The notes below the pieces were generated by a model, which saw only the letters and a list, made by a program, of their open reading frames with translations, ran no database searches and was not told the origin of the DNA. Made by a program: the position numbers and the translations under genes. From NCBI RefSeq assembly GCF_024029775.1, contig NZ_CP097122.1:248001-312000 (forward strand): 64,000 bases of DNA, in the 5' to 3' direction. This DNA comes from Fructobacillus americanaquae. Its GTDB lineage: Bacteria; Bacillota; Bacilli; Lactobacillales; Lactobacillaceae. This document shows positions 50,996-60,900 of the stretch, piece after piece; within the stretch, counting starts at the first letter, position 1; each line of letters starts with the position of its first letter.

Positions 50996-53516
50996 CGCTA
51001 TTCTCGCTTTCATACGGGACTACCTTGGCGCCCATTTCAAAGCGAGTTAAATCAATATCTTTATCGGGGTGCAAGTGTAAGTCAAAGTCTGTATTTTTTG
51101 CTGCCATCGCCAATTTAGCCGTTTCATGCTGGCCCTTAATAGCAGCTAGGTCTTGGCGGTCAGCTTCATTTAGCTGCCCAACCCAAGCTCGCACAATCAT
51201 CCGGCCCAATGGAATGCCCAAAACCTTAGTCAGGTAAGCAATATGTCCGTATGGCATTGGCCGCAGCCAAGTATCCACTCGTAAGTCAGGCAAAGGAATT
51301 TTGCTGACCCAAGCATCCAAGTCGACGCGCCAAATAATTTGATACAGACCTAGACTCGCTAATAACAATCCATCCAGAAGAGCCGGATCAATCGCTTGGT
51401 CGAGAATGCGAACTTCACCAGGTCGGTGCTGCGTTACGACCAATGGGTGCTTTTCTTCACCATCATAGAAGAAATTCAAGCTAAACTCCGATTGATGCTT
51501 TTCGGGTCCGCTCGGATGATGCTTTTCTTTCGGGAAAACAATCACGTGTTGACCCATTGCCTGCAATGCTTCAATCAATTTTTTACGATTACCTGGAACC
51601 AAGATAGCATGAGGTTGTTCCTTATCAACCACCGACATGACATCCGAAACTTCAAGAGGTTCCAAATACTGTTTATCTGACAGGTGTGGCAACAGAGTTG
51701 GATCCGCCGCATTGTTGTTCATGATAATCGTTTGATAATCCAATCGATGCAACTCGGACAGCGTCACGCTGGTCATATAACCAGCTGATGCCCCGTCCCC
51801 CATGCGAAAGGCCCCTGGCCCAATAATCAAAACCGACTGGGCGCAAATTGGTTCGGACTCATTTTCTTCTTCAAAGGTGGCAAAGAATTGCCGTGCATGC
51901 TCGGGAAATTCACCAGCAGATGGCTCCAAGGCCTTATAAGTTGGCTGGATATTATTTTGTCGCGCTAAGGTACGAATTGCTTGAAAATCAGTTTGCCAAA
52001 AACGGGCAATCAGGCCATCCGAAAGGCCAAATTTCTTCGCTCGTCGTAGTGCATCGGCATCAATTTTATCCTGGTCAACCGACCGCTCAATGTCGATTAG
52101 ACGATTCAGTTGGTAAAAGTAAAACTCATCAATATTAGTTAATTCAGCCAGTTCATCGACTTCATAACCACGACGTAAGGCCTCAATTAAGAGCAAAACT
52201 CGGTTATCTTGCGGATGAATCAACTGTTGAATCAGTTCATCATCCGAGACATCGGCCATATATTTTGGGGAAAACGACCGGTTATTGAAGTGGGCCGAAC
52301 GAATGGCCTTTTCCATCGCTTCCACAAATGTTCGACCAAATCCCAAAGCCGATCCAACTGATTTTTGCACTGAATTCAATTGACGATTAACTTTAATGCC
52401 CATCGCTTCCAGGTCACCAAAGGAGAAAACCGGCAACTTAACGACAATATGGTCCATCACCGGCTCCATAATCGCCGTTTTTTCATGGAAGGCATTTGGC
52501 AAATAGACCTCGGTAATTTTCTTGCCCATGGCCAGCTGCGCTGCTACCAGCATCACAGGATAACCGGTCATCACAGCCATCCGGTTCGCCAAATGATCAA
52601 GATAAGGCGAAACCTTAATTACATAAATTTCACCCGTCTTTTCATCAAGAGCAAACTGAACGTGTAACACACCACGAAGGCCAATTAAGTCAGCAATCGC
52701 AAAGGCTTGAATTCGCATTTGCTGCAAAATTTGATCGGAGACCGTCAAAACCGGCGCAACTGAGAGTGAGTCGGCCGTATGAATGCCAATTGGATCCATA
52801 TCTTCAGAGGCTCCGACCTGAAGACAGTTACCATCACGGTCACGAACAACCAAGACAGAGACTTCTTTGAGACCATTAATTGCCTTAGCAATCAGCACCT
52901 CGTTAGTTAATGATTGACCCATGACCCGGTTAACAACGCGGTCAAAGTCATCCAAGCGCTCAACAATTTGTCTCGTCGTGCCCTGAACTGGGTTGTGTGC
53001 CCGAATGACCAAAGGCAATTCCAAATCGCGCAACATTTCATTCGCTTCTTCTTGGTTTTGCACCACGGCCGAGGCGGTAACACTTAGGCCTATTTCCTCA
53101 ATTCGGTCAAAGAGTAAAGTCCCATCGTTAACCTCGTGCAGTTCGCTAGCCGCTAAACCAAGCGTTTGTGGCAAAACACCATCTGCTTCACGCCACTCAG
53201 AAACAACCTGGTCCCATAAACGCAACGCCCGCACACCACCAAAAAGCGGCATCACACCATCAATCTTTTGAGACTTAATAATTTTCTTTACGTTTTGGAC
53301 AGTCAAAGTCCGCAAAAATCCGGTAGCCGCTGGTGATTCCAGGGCCAACGAATAGGGATTATCATCCAAAACTGTCACTGTATAACCAAGGCCATTTAAA
53401 ATTGGCAAAACTTGGTAAATTGCGGCATCACTTTCGCCTTGGAGGCCAAAGTCTGTTTCGCCACCACCGATAAAAAGTACTTTTTTAACCGGCGTTTCAA
53501 CTATTTTTTTGTACAT
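50982..53516 (-). CDS. Degenerate carbamoyl-phosphate synthetase large-subunit-like protein
   Basis: The protein aligns along most of CarB but has 844 residues instead of about 1060. The first half keeps DMDPIGIHTADSLSVAPV. The glycine loop is ruined (VQGTTRQ for LGGTGGG) and the metal/ATP motif EVNPR reads KVSPY. The oligomerisation domain is well preserved (LLIEALRRGYEVDELAELTN; FATFEEENE). The second half keeps the pre-ATP-grasp fold (SVLIIGPGAFRMGDG; IIMNNNAADPT) but lacks most of the second ATP-grasp. Only a remnant of its end remains (YLTKVLGIPLGRM), and there is no allosteric domain. The ATG overlaps the CarA-like gene by 20 bases. Carbamoyl phosphate synthesis by it is very unlikely; the intact frame suggests another role. 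Confidence 0.88.
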   Translation of the reverse strand: MYKKIVETPVKKVLFIGGGETDFGLQGESDAAIYQVLPILNGLGYTVTVLDDNPYSLALESPAATGFLRTLTVQNVKKIIKSQKIDGVMPLFGGVRALRLWDQVVSEWREADGVLPQTLGLAASELHEVNDGTLLFDRIEEIGLSVTASAVVQNQEEANEMLRDLELPLVIRAHNPVQGTTRQIVERLDDFDRVVNRVMGQSLTNEVLIAKAINGLKEVSVLVVRDRDGNCLQVGASEDMDPIGIHTADSLSVAPVLTVSDQILQQMRIQAFAIADLIGLRGVLHVQFALDEKTGEIYVIKVSPYLDHLANRMAVMTGYPVMLVAAQLAMGKKITEVYLPNAFHEKTAIMEPVMDHIVVKLPVFSFGDLEAMGIKVNRQLNSVQKSVGSALGFGRTFVEAMEKAIRSAHFNNRSFSPKYMADVSDDELIQQLIHPQDNRVLLLIEALRRGYEVDELAELTNIDEFYFYQLNRLIDIERSVDQDKIDADALRRAKKFGLSDGLIARFWQTDFQAIRTLARQNNIQPTYKALEPSAGEFPEHARQFFATFEEENESEPICAQSVLIIGPGAFRMGDGASAGYMTSVTLSELHRLDYQTIIMNNNAADPTLLPHLSDKQYLEPLEVSDVMSVVDKEQPHAILVPGNRKKLIEALQAMGQHVIVFPKEKHHPSGPEKHQSEFSLNFFYDGEEKHPLVVTQHRPGEVRILDQAIDPALLDGLLLASLGLYQIIWRVDLDAWVSKIPLPDLRVDTWLRPMPYGHIAYLTKVLGIPLGRMIVRAWVGQLNEADRQDLAAIKGQHETAKLAMAAKNTDFDLHLHPDKDIDLTRFEMGAKVVPYESENSDGQK

Positions 53517-54576
53517 AATCTGCTACCGTTTCAAAAAAGTCCGCAAAGATTCCGTTTGCTTCAAGAGGACCAGGTGCCCCATCCGGAAAGAATTGCACAG
53601 AAAAGGCTGGATTGTCGCGCAAACGAATGCCTTGGATTGATCCATCAACCAGATCGCGGTGGGTCACAAAGAGTTTCTTGCCATCTAGTGAATGCTCATC
53701 AATCACATAGCCACGCCCCTGCCGGGCATAAAAAAGCTGTTGCGAGATAATTTCTTGGATCGGATGATTCATACCATGGTATTCAGCCGGTAAGGCTTGA
53801 ATTTCAGCCCCATTGGCCAATGCCAGGAGCTCGTGTCCAAGACCAAGACCTAACAAAGGCATTTTCGTCTGTAAGACTCGAATCAAAGTCAGGACCGAAT
53901 CAGGCAAATCCTCGGGATTACCAGGACCAGTTGATAAAATAATACCATCGGGGTCCAGTGTCAACACTTCATCAACCGTTGTTGTATAGGGCAGGACCGT
54001 CACATTGGCATCGTAGTCACCAAGAACTCGCAGAATCCCGTGTTTTAAACCAAAATCAATCACAATAATGTGAAAACCATGGCCAGGGTTGGCATAGGCC
54101 TTCGGGGTAGCCGTGTTTTGAACCTGCTTGTTTGTCAACACGGTGGCCACCAACTGGTCAACTGCGTGGTCATCGACAACATCAACGATTGTCGCTTTTT
54201 GCGGGCCCGTTTCGCGAAGGTGGCGGATTAACTTACGCGTATCGACCTCATACAGTCCCGGAATATTATGATGCTGCAAAAAGCGGTCCAGGTTCATCCG
54301 CCGCTGCCGATTAGTGGATACTTCCGCCAAATCGTGAACAACTACACCACGAATTTTGGGTGTAGTCGACTCATAGGCCTCCGCATGAATGCCATCGGCG
54401 CCAACAACTGGCATCGCAAAGACAATCATTTGCCCATCATAAATTGGATTTGTAATTGTTTCCTGATAGCCGGAGGTAGCGGTATCAAAAATAATCTCGC
54501 CAAAGGTTGTCGCTGGTGCGCCAAAGCCTTGGCCAGAGAAAACCGTTCCATCCTCTAAAATTAGGTGCCGTTCCAT
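53497..54576 (-). CDS. Degenerate carbamoyl-phosphate synthetase small-subunit-like protein
   Basis: A full-length CarA homologue of 359 residues. The N-terminal domain is normal (LILEDGTVFSGQGFGA; ATSGYQETITNPIYDGQMI) and the glutaminase fold is present (LSTGPGNPEDL). The catalytic positions are lost: the nucleophile elbow GICLGHQ reads GLGLGHE, so Cys is Gly, and the YHPEA block reads FFPDG, so the His and Glu are Phe and Asp. It cannot hydrolyse glutamine by the known mechanism. The ATG at 54576 follows a weak GAGAG. It is 85 bases after pyrR, across a terminator-like hairpin, and overlaps the CarB-like gene. Confidence 0.9.
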   Translation of the reverse strand: MERHLILEDGTVFSGQGFGAPATTFGEIIFDTATSGYQETITNPIYDGQMIVFAMPVVGADGIHAEAYESTTPKIRGVVVHDLAEVSTNRQRRMNLDRFLQHHNIPGLYEVDTRKLIRHLRETGPQKATIVDVVDDHAVDQLVATVLTNKQVQNTATPKAYANPGHGFHIIVIDFGLKHGILRVLGDYDANVTVLPYTTTVDEVLTLDPDGIILSTGPGNPEDLPDSVLTLIRVLQTKMPLLGLGLGHELLALANGAEIQALPAEYHGMNHPIQEIISQQLFYARQGRGYVIDEHSLDGKKLFVTHRDLVDGSIQGIRLRDNPAFSVQFFPDGAPGPLEANGIFADFFETVADYVQKNS

Positions 54577-54604
54577 ACTTTTTCTCTCATTATCTACTAT
54601 TTTC

Positions 54605-54637
54605 GAAAAAATCAGGTTCTCTCCAGCCCTGATTTTC
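54605..54637 (-). terminator. Terminator-like attenuator between pyrR and the car-like genes
   Basis: AAAATCAGG and CCTGATTTT pair around GCTGGAGAGAA and run into TTTTTT on the minus strand. The GGAGAGA loop resembles, without matching, the GAGAGG core of PyrR-binding loops. It is placed where PyrR attenuators often lie, after pyrR. Confidence 0.7.
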
Positions 54638-54661
54638 AAAGGCACGACGAACTAACTTGTC

Positions 54662-55189
54662 CTAATGGACAATTTCAACCGAGTCTTCCCCATCAAATTC
54701 CTTGACTTTTACCTTAATTTTTTCATTTTGGGCAGTTGGGATGTTTTTACCAACGAAATCAGCCCGGATTGGCAATTCGCGGTGACCGCGGTCAACCAAA
54801 ACTGCCAAAGCAATCGCCTGAGGACGTCCAATTTGAATCAAAGCATCCAAAGCAGCCCGAGTGGTCCGACCGGTAAAGAGCACGTCATCAACCAAGACAA
54901 TGTTTTGATTGGCAATGTTGAGTTTTTCAGCTGGGTCCAAGCCCAAATCATCACCACTGTCCAGGTGATCATCACGGTAATTGGTGACATCAATCGCCAT
55001 CACAGGAATTTGAACCTGTTCCAGTTGTTCCAAGCGGTCAGCAATTCGGTGGGCCAAGTACTCGCCACGAGTCTTAATCCCCACTAAAATGAGATTTTGA
55101 CCACCCTTATTCCGTTCCAAAATTTCGTAAGTGATTCGAGTCAATGCTCGTTGCATCGAATCCTGGTCTAACACTACTTTATTTGCCAT
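54662..55189 (-). CDS. pyrR: Pyrimidine operon regulator PyrR
   Basis: PyrR binds uridine nucleotides and pyr leader RNA to cause attenuation, and has uracil phosphoribosyltransferase activity. The PRPP-binding motif is intact ([21 protein letters not shown]). The basic RNA-binding face [17 protein letters not shown] and the end EDSVEIVH are also present. At 175 residues it is full length. AAAGGA precedes the ATG. It stands at the head of the car-like genes; no other pyr gene is in the window. Confidence 0.95.
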   Translation of the reverse strand: MANKVVLDQDSMQRALTRITYEILERNKGGQNLILVGIKTRGEYLAHRIADRLEQLEQVQIPVMAIDVTNYRDDHLDSGDDLGLDPAEKLNIANQNIVLVDDVLFTGRTTRAALDALIQIGRPQAIALAVLVDRGHRELPIRADFVGKNIPTAQNEKIKVKVKEFDGEDSVEIVH

Positions 55190-55242
55190 GTTTCGTCCTT
55201 TCTGTCGGGCCTATTAACACGATTAACTGATTTTTTCACCGA

Positions 55243-56169
55243 TTATAAACCTTGGTTTTCACGCAATTCTTGCAATACCTGGTCAAACAGAGCCGGTAGT
55301 GCTGAATCAAATCGGAGTTCTTCTTGTGTCTTTGGTTGGGTCAGCACAAGCGTTTTTGCGTGAAGAAGCTGACCTGGTAATTTGATATTAAAAATCTTGT
55401 CCTGGTGACCATAAACACTATCACCAACAACGGGATGACCAATGTAAGCCAGGTGCACCCGAATTTGATGCGTTCGGCCGGTCTCTAATGCTAATTCTAA
55501 CAGTGTATAACCGCCAAAACGCTCAATCACCTTGAAATGAGTCACGGCCTCACGGCCATCTCCAATCACGGCTTGTTTCTTACGATCCTTAGGATGACGA
55601 CCGATTGGTGCATCAATCGTTCCTTCATTTTCCTCAAAGTTGCCCTTGACCAACGCATAGTAAATTCTTTGCGTTTTATGAGCCTTTAATTCAGCAGCTA
55701 AGGCATGGTGGGCTTGGTCATTTTTGGCCACCATCAGCAAACCAGAGGTATCACGATCAATCCGGTGAACAATACCAGGACGGAATTCACCGTTAATTGT
55801 TGATAAGGGGGCATGGTAGAGTAAAGCGTTCACCAAGGTTCCCCCAGAATGGCCTGGCGCTGGGTGGACAACCATCCCTTGCGGCTTATTCACAACCAAT
55901 AAATCATCGTCTTCGTATACAATATCAAGGGGAATATTTTCTGCCTCAAGTGCCGTTTCTTTCACCGCTGGCGGGTTAATGCTAACAACATCGCCCTTCT
56001 TGACCACATAAGACCGTTTCACGGCTTGATGATTGACTAATACGAGTCCTGCTTTAATCCAGTTAGCCAGTGTTGACCGCGAATATGGTAGTTTTGCCTG
56101 TCCCAAAACGGCATCTAATCGGCCCTGTTCTTGATCAATTGTCAATGTGACCAGTGTTGTTTCAGCCAT
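55243..56169 (-). CDS. rluD: rRNA pseudouridine synthase RluD family
   Basis: A large-subunit rRNA pseudouridine synthase of the RluA/RluD group. It has an S4 domain (GRLDAVLGQAKLPYSRSTLANWI), then the catalytic block GIVHRIDRDTSGLLMVAKND with the catalytic Asp, and ALETGRTHQIRVHLAYIGHPVVGD. At 308 residues it is complete. In Firmicutes it usually follows lspA; here it follows a small membrane protein gene, beginning directly at its stop codon. It precedes pyrR as in Bacillus. Confidence 0.93.
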   Translation of the reverse strand: MAETTLVTLTIDQEQGRLDAVLGQAKLPYSRSTLANWIKAGLVLVNHQAVKRSYVVKKGDVVSINPPAVKETALEAENIPLDIVYEDDDLLVVNKPQGMVVHPAPGHSGGTLVNALLYHAPLSTINGEFRPGIVHRIDRDTSGLLMVAKNDQAHHALAAELKAHKTQRIYYALVKGNFEENEGTIDAPIGRHPKDRKKQAVIGDGREAVTHFKVIERFGGYTLLELALETGRTHQIRVHLAYIGHPVVGDSVYGHQDKIFNIKLPGQLLHAKTLVLTQPKTQEELRFDSALPALFDQVLQELRENQGL

Positions 56170-56547
56170 TTAGTCCATTCCTTTCAGCGCTTGCGCCATT
56201 CTCTTCGAAAGGTGATAGGCCCGTGGCCGACCGCCAATGACAATAATGAGTGCCTTTTGGTCAAAAAACCAATTAACTGCTGAGTCATTCAGGTTAATGA
56301 CTTGTTTTTTCATCATCCAGGCACTACTAATCGTTAAGGTTTGATTTTCAAGTATGACTTTGCGTCCCAAAAAAGTCCATAGGCCAATCGAAATCATAAA
56401 AATGGTATAGGTTACCCACCACCAATTAATATTATAGAAAAGCTCACTAGCCCAAATAGGACTAATGATTAAAACGGATAGCCACATAATCCAAGCAATA
56501 TTGGACCAGTCTGCCTTCGGTTGGTAAAAACCGCGAATAATACGCAT
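56170..56547 (-). CDS. EbsA-like small membrane protein
   Basis: The 125 residues contain two membrane helices (about 18-32, IAWIMWLSVLIISPI, and 42-60, WWWVTYTIFMISIGLWTFLG). A cytosolic or extracellular beta-rich tail (VILENQTLTISSAWMMKKQV) ends in a basic helix. The layout resembles the EbsA family of enterococci and lactobacilli, whose role in the cell envelope is poorly defined. AAGGAG lies 7 bases before the ATG, and the stop is directly adjacent to rluD. The assignment is by resemblance only. Confidence 0.5.
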   Translation of the reverse strand: MRIIRGFYQPKADWSNIAWIMWLSVLIISPIWASELFYNINWWWVTYTIFMISIGLWTFLGRKVILENQTLTISSAWMMKKQVINLNDSAVNWFFDQKALIIVIGGRPRAYHLSKRMAQALKGMD

Positions 56548-56651
56548 GAAACGTTCTCCTTGTTCCGTATCTAAACATCTATTATTTTACCATTTACTGG
56601 TGCATTCTGGTATTGTTAGAATTGAAGAAAAGTCCCAGAAAGGATAAAAAT

Positions 56652-57038
56652 GTGATTCGTTTAGCAATCGATGCTGCTTTCCAAATGGACAGCCACCATG
56701 CCAGTGCTGGTCTTGTTCTCGTTCAAAATGGTCAACAATACCAAAAAAAAGTTCGCTTAGCGGACTGTGAGGATAACCACCAAGCTGAATTTTTAGCTTT
56801 ACTTTGGGCAATTAAATCAGAATTAGCCATCCTCCAAGCCAGCCAACTTGTTGAAATCGTTTCGGATTCAAAAATTTTAGTCAGTTCCATGCAAAAAGGC
56901 TATGCCAAACACTACCAAAAAGAAGTCGATTTAATTTTAGCCCTCTTACCCAATCCTGATTTAACCTTTTACACATGGGTTGCAGATCGAAAAAATCAGG
57001 GGCCCCACCATCTGGCCCTCCAGGCCCTACAAGATTAA
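56652..57038 (+). CDS. RNase HI family protein
   Basis: A 128-residue RNase H-fold protein. Candidate carboxylates are Asp in LAIDAAF, Glu in QAEFLALLWAI, Asp in VSDSKILV and Asp in VADRKNQGPHHLA. This is the D-E-D-D pattern of the family, in the shortened version found in lactic acid bacteria. The start is GTG at 56652, with AGAAAGGA 7 bases upstream. It would cleave RNA in RNA-DNA hybrids, but the divergence leaves this an inference. It is divergent from the EbsA-like gene. Confidence 0.75.
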   Translation: MIRLAIDAAFQMDSHHASAGLVLVQNGQQYQKKVRLADCEDNHQAEFLALLWAIKSELAILQASQLVEIVSDSKILVSSMQKGYAKHYQKEVDLILALLPNPDLTFYTWVADRKNQGPHHLALQALQD

Positions 57039-57084
57039 GGACACTATTAGTTTAAAAAAGTGAATTTAAGCCAAGATTATAGCT

Positions 57085-57123
57085 CAAAAAAAACCGCCAA
57101 TCAGCTGATTGACGGCTTTTTCT
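57085..57123. terminator. Bidirectional terminator between RNase H-like and GNAT genes
   Basis: CCGCCAATCAG and CTGATTGACGG pair almost completely with no loop base to spare, flanked by A and T runs. Confidence 0.8.
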
Positions 57124-57663
57124 TTAATCATTAATAAGTAGCTGGTAGGCAAAACGCTTTGTTGAAATATGTTCTGCTTCAAGCATATCAACTGAACCAC
57201 ACTTTTCAAAGCCATTATTGGCAATCACCTTTTGCATAGGGAGATTCCCCGGATGGGTATCGATGCGAAAATCGCGGGCACCCCGTGCATAAAAGAATGA
57301 AATTAACGCCGTGAAAAAACGTGGTGTTAGTCGCTGGCCACGGAACTTATCCGACATCGCTACCCGATGGAGTGAGGCATAGTCGTGTTCGTGACCACTA
57401 TCGGCCCAACTACCCTCTTTAATATCCGTGTAGAGTGGATCTTCCCCTTCAAAGGCAGCAGCGTATCCTGCCACCTCATCACCGACTACTAAGACAAAAC
57501 CCTGTTGCGCATCCAAATCAGCTTGGATTGTCGCTTCATTCGGGTAATCGGATTGCCACTGGTCAATCCCCTGCTCCTTTAAATAACCTTTGGCGGTCTG
57601 CAAAATCGCAACGATTTCAGAGACATCACGAGCCTGTGCTCGTCGCATAAATACTGCTGGCAT
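57124..57663 (-). CDS. GNAT family N-acetyltransferase
   Basis: A 179-residue acetyltransferase with the GNAT pattern: MRRAQARDVSEIVAILQTAK, ACCoA strand and loop LHRVAMSDKFRGQRLTPRFF, and FRIDTHPGNLPMQKVIANNGF near the end. The substrate is unknown. The start is uncertain. The good Shine-Dalgarno AAAGGAG (57698-57704) is followed by a 7-bp hairpin GCGTACT/AGTACGC, and the first in-frame ATG is at 57663. A CTG at 57690 has ideal spacing. The coordinates use the ATG. Confidence 0.85.
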   Translation of the reverse strand: MPAVFMRRAQARDVSEIVAILQTAKGYLKEQGIDQWQSDYPNEATIQADLDAQQGFVLVVGDEVAGYAAAFEGEDPLYTDIKEGSWADSGHEHDYASLHRVAMSDKFRGQRLTPRFFTALISFFYARGARDFRIDTHPGNLPMQKVIANNGFEKCGSVDMLEAEHISTKRFAYQLLIND

Positions 57664-57802
57664 ATGCGTAATATCGCGTACTAATATCAGTACGCTACTC
57701 CTTTCCAAATGTCATCAGGCATCAATTATAGCACAACAAATTTGGAAATAAAGTCTCTGAAAACAGATTTCTTGATGACTTTTTGCATGAACATTGCTAA
57801 AC

Positions 57803-57841
57803 AAAAAAGCTCGATTACTCTGTGACTAATCGAGCTTTTCT
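57803..57841 (-). terminator. Terminator after the large surface-protein locus
   Basis: AAAAGCTCGATT and AATCGAGCTTTT form a perfect 12-bp stem. It is about 90 bases after the last stop of the surface-protein locus. Little else occupies 57709-57930. Confidence 0.8.
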
Positions 57842-57930
57842 GTCCGGTTCCTAAAAAGACTTTTTCATTCAAAAACACAAATTTCAATCTAATTGCGTGA
57901 ATTTTTTAATTTTATCGCAAACTGTGCCAA

Positions 57931-60900
57931 TTACCCAATGCCATCGGGCTGTTTTTTGGTCAAACCAAATCCTGTTAAGACAGTTAACCAAACGGTCAAA
58001 ATAAGTGCTTTCACCGACTGACGATTATTCACCTGCTGATTCGTTTGTGGTAAAACGCTAACCAAATTGGATTGGCTGAAGCTGCTACCAATTTCATTAT
58101 TTGGAACTGGTAAGTCATTGTTATGAATCACCGGATCCTGCTTTTGCGGGCTTTCACTGACATTGGTTTTTGTATCGTTATTTTCTGGAAAACCAAGGGG
58201 CAACTGTTTAGTTTGAGCAGTGACTTTTGTTTCTTCAACTGGCTGCAGCACTGAGGAAACCGGCTTTTGATCATTCCTTTTCACCAATGCCACCATGCTT
58301 TTCTTAGAGCTGCCTATTAGGTCGGCTGCTATCACCACTCCGCCAACTCTAGTGACCTTAGTGCCATCTTTAACAGGACTAATAGCCAACTTGGTGAGAG
58401 GAACCTTAGAATTAGTAGTTGCTTTAATCGCATCCAAAATAGCCTTTACAGTCTCATCAAGGTCTTGTTGTTTTTTTGCCTCGCTAATTTACTGGTGCGC
58501 ATGTGCAAGTATTTTTTGTAGTTGAGCCATAGCTGCTTCCTGTTCTTGTTGATTGGCCTTCAGGGCTGATCCAATGGTTGCTTGCTGCTTTTCACCTGCC
58601 TGATCAACTTGTCGCTCAGCTGCCTGAATTGCTGCTTGGTCCGGGCGCTTTTCAGTCGCCACTGGTAGCGTTAAAGTATTCATCATCTGCCAGAATTTTG
58701 TTAATTGCTCAGCTAAATCCTGGACAGTCTTTGCCTGGACGACTGCTTGGTGACCTGCGCTAAGATGGCCCGTAACTGAGTGACAAGAGTTTGATAGGTT
58801 AATTTAACTGGTCTTGGTAGCAAGTCAATTTCTGCCTGCTTCTTTGCACCAGCCCAGTCAATTTGACGATGTGCTTGTTCCCGTATTTCACGCTCAAGCG
58901 TTAATGCGCTTGGCGCGGCAATCGAGACCAAGTCAGCCAAAGTTTCTCCCTGAATCTGATCAACTGCAGTATTCGTCTTGGCACCATTCAGCCGTTTCTT
59001 AGCAATAGTAATCACCTGATCAATGCGGTTTATTTGTTGCTGCAAATTAACCGGATCAACATTTTCAATCGCATTAAACTGCTTCTTCAAACCATCTCCA
59101 ACAACTTGGATTACACTTTCAGCACGGTTAACTTCATTAACATCAATTGTCTGGAAAGAACGTAGCAGATTTGGTTGATTAACCGTTCCAATAGCCTCCA
59201 AGGCACTCTGTTTAATCGCTATCAGACCAGCATTCACCACAGCTTCATCTAATTTTTGCTTGGCCCGTTGAACGATTCGATCAATCGTGGCGGCTTGCGC
59301 TACTGACTTAGCATCGACACCTGGCAACTTTTCAAAAATCTGTTTTTGCTCATTTGCTTTTTGGTGAATATTATCTTTAGCTTTCTGCCGATCTGCCTTC
59401 GTCGGCTGCCGGAAAACCCATTGTATTTGTGGTGATTGAACCTTCTGAATCGCGTTCTTAATGCTTTGAACCACTTCCTTTAATTGGCGATTAACTTGGC
59501 CAAGTTAATCGCCACCAGACCATCCTGGACAGCCCGGCTCACTACTTGCTGTTGCTGAGATAACGCGGTTGGATCGACGCCTATAATTTGCCCAAAATCC
59601 TGCATCCGGTTTTCCCCTGTCGCAGTTACATCTTGGCTCGCAGTTTGAATTTCATCTTTATTAACCGCTTGATCCTGCCAATTTTGCTGTGGATGTTTTA
59701 TATGGTTGACATCCTGCACCGCCTTGTTGAGAAGTACATGCAGATCGTGAACAGTTTTTACCTGATCAACTAAAGCCGAGTAACGCTGAACTATGTCCGC
59801 TAACAGTTCCTTTTGTATCATCAAACTTGATTGATCGACACCATCCAATTTTGCAAAATAATCAACCTTTTCTTTAGCTGCTAACAGTAATGTCTGCTTC
59901 GCATCTACTTTTTGATTTGCCCTAGCTAAACGGTATTCTGAGGCGATACTTGGCTGGGCTACTGACTGCATATCAGCTAAACTTTGCTTAACTGCTGCAT
60001 CAAATTGATAGCGTACTTTGGCCTGCTGCATTAATGACTGGCCTGTCCGCAAAACATCAGCTAGTTGTTCCAACTGCTGTTTCAAGCTCTGCTGATCAAC
60101 GTGCTCGATGGCCCAAAAATCTGCCCGCTTTGACTGGCTAACAGCGGTAATTTTTTGCTCTGCCACGGCTCGCTCCCGGTCTGTCACTAGTTGATAAGCC
60201 GATAGCAAAACTGGATCGGCAACTAAATCAATCTTAGCCAACACCTGCTTTTGTACCGTCGTTAACTCTTGATTCACCTTAACTTGAGCTAAGTTCTTGT
60301 TGACTTGATCAAGGATGTGATCAATTTGTTGTTGCTGTTGCTCGAGGCTATCTGGGTCAACCTGGGCATTCTTAGCAAATCGTTCCTGCTTAGCACGGCC
60401 ATATTGAATCAACATCTTTTCAATATCGATTTTATCAGCCGCACTAACTGGTTGATAAGCCAACTTTAACGTTGGTTCGGCTACTTGACCCAAAGCACCT
60501 AATCCTGCTTGCAGAGCGGTATGCAACTGTCCTTGGTTTTCAACCGCTGACAGCATCAAAACTGCTGCCTTTCGAGCAGCTTTTAAAGCCGCCATTTGGC
60601 CCTTGTAACTATTAGGAACCACATTTGCAGGCCAACAAAATATTTTTGTTTTTTCAAAAAGGCCTGATTGACAATGGCCAATGCTTGCTTCCGGTCAGCT
60701 TTGACAACTGGCCGGAATTCTACTTGAATAACCGATTGGGCGACGTCTTGAATCCCCTGCAATCCAGTCACAAAGGCCCGGTTTAAATCAAACTTCGTCT
60801 TAGCCTCGGCAACTAAGTCCTTTGCTTGTGCCAAGGCTTGATCAATAGCCTGCTGTTGTTGGCTGAAACTTTCTTGGTCAACATGGACAATCGCAGTAAA

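Noticed and set aside
54665-55087. Plus-strand frame of 140 codons opposite pyrR
   Set aside because: Mirror of a well-conserved PyrR; no ribosome binding site.
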